A stretch of 64,000 nucleotides of DNA from positions 682,001-746,000 of the forward strand of contig NZ_JIBE01000003.1 of the NCBI RefSeq assembly GCF_000620465.1, read 5' to 3'. This DNA comes from Ralstonia sp. UNC404CL21Col (GTDB lineage Bacteria; Pseudomonadota; Gammaproteobacteria; Burkholderiales; Burkholderiaceae). Numbering within the stretch: position 1 is the first letter of the stretch; each line of letters starts with the position of its first letter. The notes under the pieces are model-generated. The model was not told the DNA's origin and searched no databases. It saw only the letters and a list, made by a program, of their open reading frames with translations. Position numbers and translations under genes: made by a program. Positions 63,237 through 64,000 of the stretch are shown one piece after another.

Positions 63237-63673
63237 ACTTTCTTTGGTCTTGCCCAAAGAAAGTAAGCAAAGAAATGCGCGCCCGAGATGGCGAAGGATT
63301 CCTTGAATTTATGTCGCAGGGAGGGAGGGGAGGCAAACTCGCTGCGCTCAGACAGCCTCCCCTCTTTTTCCTCCCTGCAACAGAAATTCAAGGCGCCATC
63401 TAGGGCAGGAAAGTCAAAGGACAAAGCCACACCCTCGGGGCGCAAGCCCAAACGAAAAGGCCAACCTCGCGACGGGTTGGTCTTTTTCTTTTGACGTTGA
63501 GCCCTAGATGGCGCCTTGGATTTTTGTTGCGGGAAGGATAAAGAGGGGAGGCCTGTCTGAGCGCAGCGAGTTTGCCTCCCCTCCCTTCCCGCGACACAAA
63601 TCCAAGGGGAAGTCGCCATCTCGGGCGCGCCTTTCTTTTGCCTACTTTTCTTTGGCAAGACAAAGAAAAGTAG
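63237..63673. repeat. Composite inverted-repeat block after hemL
   Basis: About 440 bp built of paired hairpins. Outer hairpins: an 11-bp stem at 63237-63247/63254-63264, and a 13-bp stem at 63642-63654/63661-63673. Two larger, mutually inverted units (about 63282-63404 and 63502-63625) each carry GAGGGGAGGC/GCCTCCCCTC (10-bp stem, about 20-nt loop) nested in longer imperfect arms ending in GATGGCG(C). A terminator-like stem lies at the centre (63455-63486). Open frames here are repeat artefacts. It resembles the intergenic repeats common in Ralstonia and relatives. Confidence 0.85.
63455..63490 (+). terminator. Terminator-like hairpin at the centre of the repeat block
   Basis: CCAACC (63461-63466) pairs with GGTTGG (63475-63480), with the stem extended by AAAAGG and TCTTTTT. 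A T-rich run (63483-63490) follows. Confidence 0.55.
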
Positions 63674-63721
63674 GTCGTGCCCGGCAGGGTACGAAAAGCA
63701 GGTGGACCACCAACAACAAAA

Positions 63722-64000
63722 TCAAACCCGCCCAACCACCTCCACCAACTCCCTCCCCACCCCCTCAGAAACCCCCATCATCGGCGCCCGCAACACATTC
63801 CGAATCAACCCCTCGGCAGCCAGCCAAGCCTTCAAAGGCCCAGGGTTCGTCTCGGCAAACAGCAACCGAATCACCGGTGCCAGCGCATGATGCAACCGCC
63901 GTGCATCGTTCAACCGCTGCTCCTGCACCGCCCTGGCCATCTCGACAAACAGCTCCGTGCGGACATGCGCGGCAGCAATGATCGCCCCGACACCGCCGGC
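63722..64000 (-). CDS. dapA: DapA-family protein (4-hydroxy-tetrahydrodipicolinate synthase), C-terminal part
   Basis: The last ~92 residues of a DHDPS/NAL-superfamily aldolase are read on the minus strand up to the window edge. GGVGAIIAAAHVRTELFVEM and LFAETNPGPLKAWLAAEGLI match the C-terminal helices of DapA, and LRAPMMGVSEGVGRELV is the usual end. The start lies outside the window, so other members of the aldolase superfamily are possible. Confidence 0.82.
   Translation of the reverse strand, partial: AGGVGAIIAAAHVRTELFVEMARAVQEQRLNDARRLHHALAPVIRLLFAETNPGPLKAWLAAEGLIRNVLRAPMMGVSEGVGRELVEVVGRV

Noticed and set aside
63194-63981. Open frames within the repeat block after hemL
   Set aside because: They arise because the hairpin units lack stops, and they consist of repeat sequence on both strands.
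1-64000. CRISPR array
   Set aside because: No series of regularly spaced direct repeats was seen. The only strong repeats are palindromic units at 63.2-63.7 kb.

Overview
The window looks like a chromosome segment of a betaproteobacterium of the family Burkholderiaceae, most likely the genus Ralstonia. This is an inference from gene content and order (waaC-waaA near tolC, algH-ruvX-pyrR-pyrB-pyrC', pilGHIJ-chpA), the GC-rich codon use of the flanks, and protein sequences that read like Ralstonia/Cupriavidus homologues. No search was run.

Layout. 1-22 kb is housekeeping and accessory metabolism: the 3' end of ubiD; gabD-aacS, whose flanks carry copies of one palindrome; a hypothetical protein; an aromatic aminotransferase; a divergent EamA exporter/Lrp pair; a lipoprotein; tRNA-Gly(CCC) and trmB; an old-yellow-enzyme reductase; uppP; a DUF1439 lipoprotein and a small Cys-cluster protein; a TetR regulator; a PCMT-like methyltransferase, a rhodanese and tolC; a META-domain lipoprotein; waaC-waaA (lipid A-core assembly); and a phosphomannomutase/phosphoglucomutase.

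21.4-42.8 kb is an O-antigen (or related Wzx/Wzy polysaccharide) locus. A wzz gene on the + strand is followed by a decayed IS256-family relic. Then come 18 tightly packed minus-strand genes, transcribed from rmlB down to a membrane UDP-GlcNAc 4,6-dehydratase. The enzymes predict four sugars: dTDP-L-rhamnose (RmlABCD), dTDP-Fuc4NAc (WecE plus a WecD-like acetyltransferase, with a WzxE-like flippase), UDP-L-FucNAc (FnlABC), and a 4-amino-2-acetamido-2,4,6-trideoxyhexose. The last would be made by the WbpM/PglF-like dehydratase and a DegT aminotransferase. In that last pathway the place normally held by a PglD-type acetyltransferase is taken by an ATP-grasp ligase-like protein and a HAD phosphatase-like protein, next to a PglC-type initiating transferase. 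This is the most novel-looking part of the window. The locus is visibly AT-richer than its flanks.

43-51 kb returns to GC-rich core genes: apaH; a compact operon algH-ruvX-pyrR-pyrB-pyrC'-acyltransferase, in which pyrC' has lost the zinc HxH motif and is probably a structural pseudo-dihydroorotase; rsuA; and a DNA photolyase. 51-61.2 kb is the type IV pilus chemosensory operon pilG-pilH-pilI-pilJ-chpA, with a 2022-residue ChpA. The window ends with rubredoxin, hemL, an elaborate composite inverted repeat (about 440 bp), and the 3' end of a dapA-family gene.
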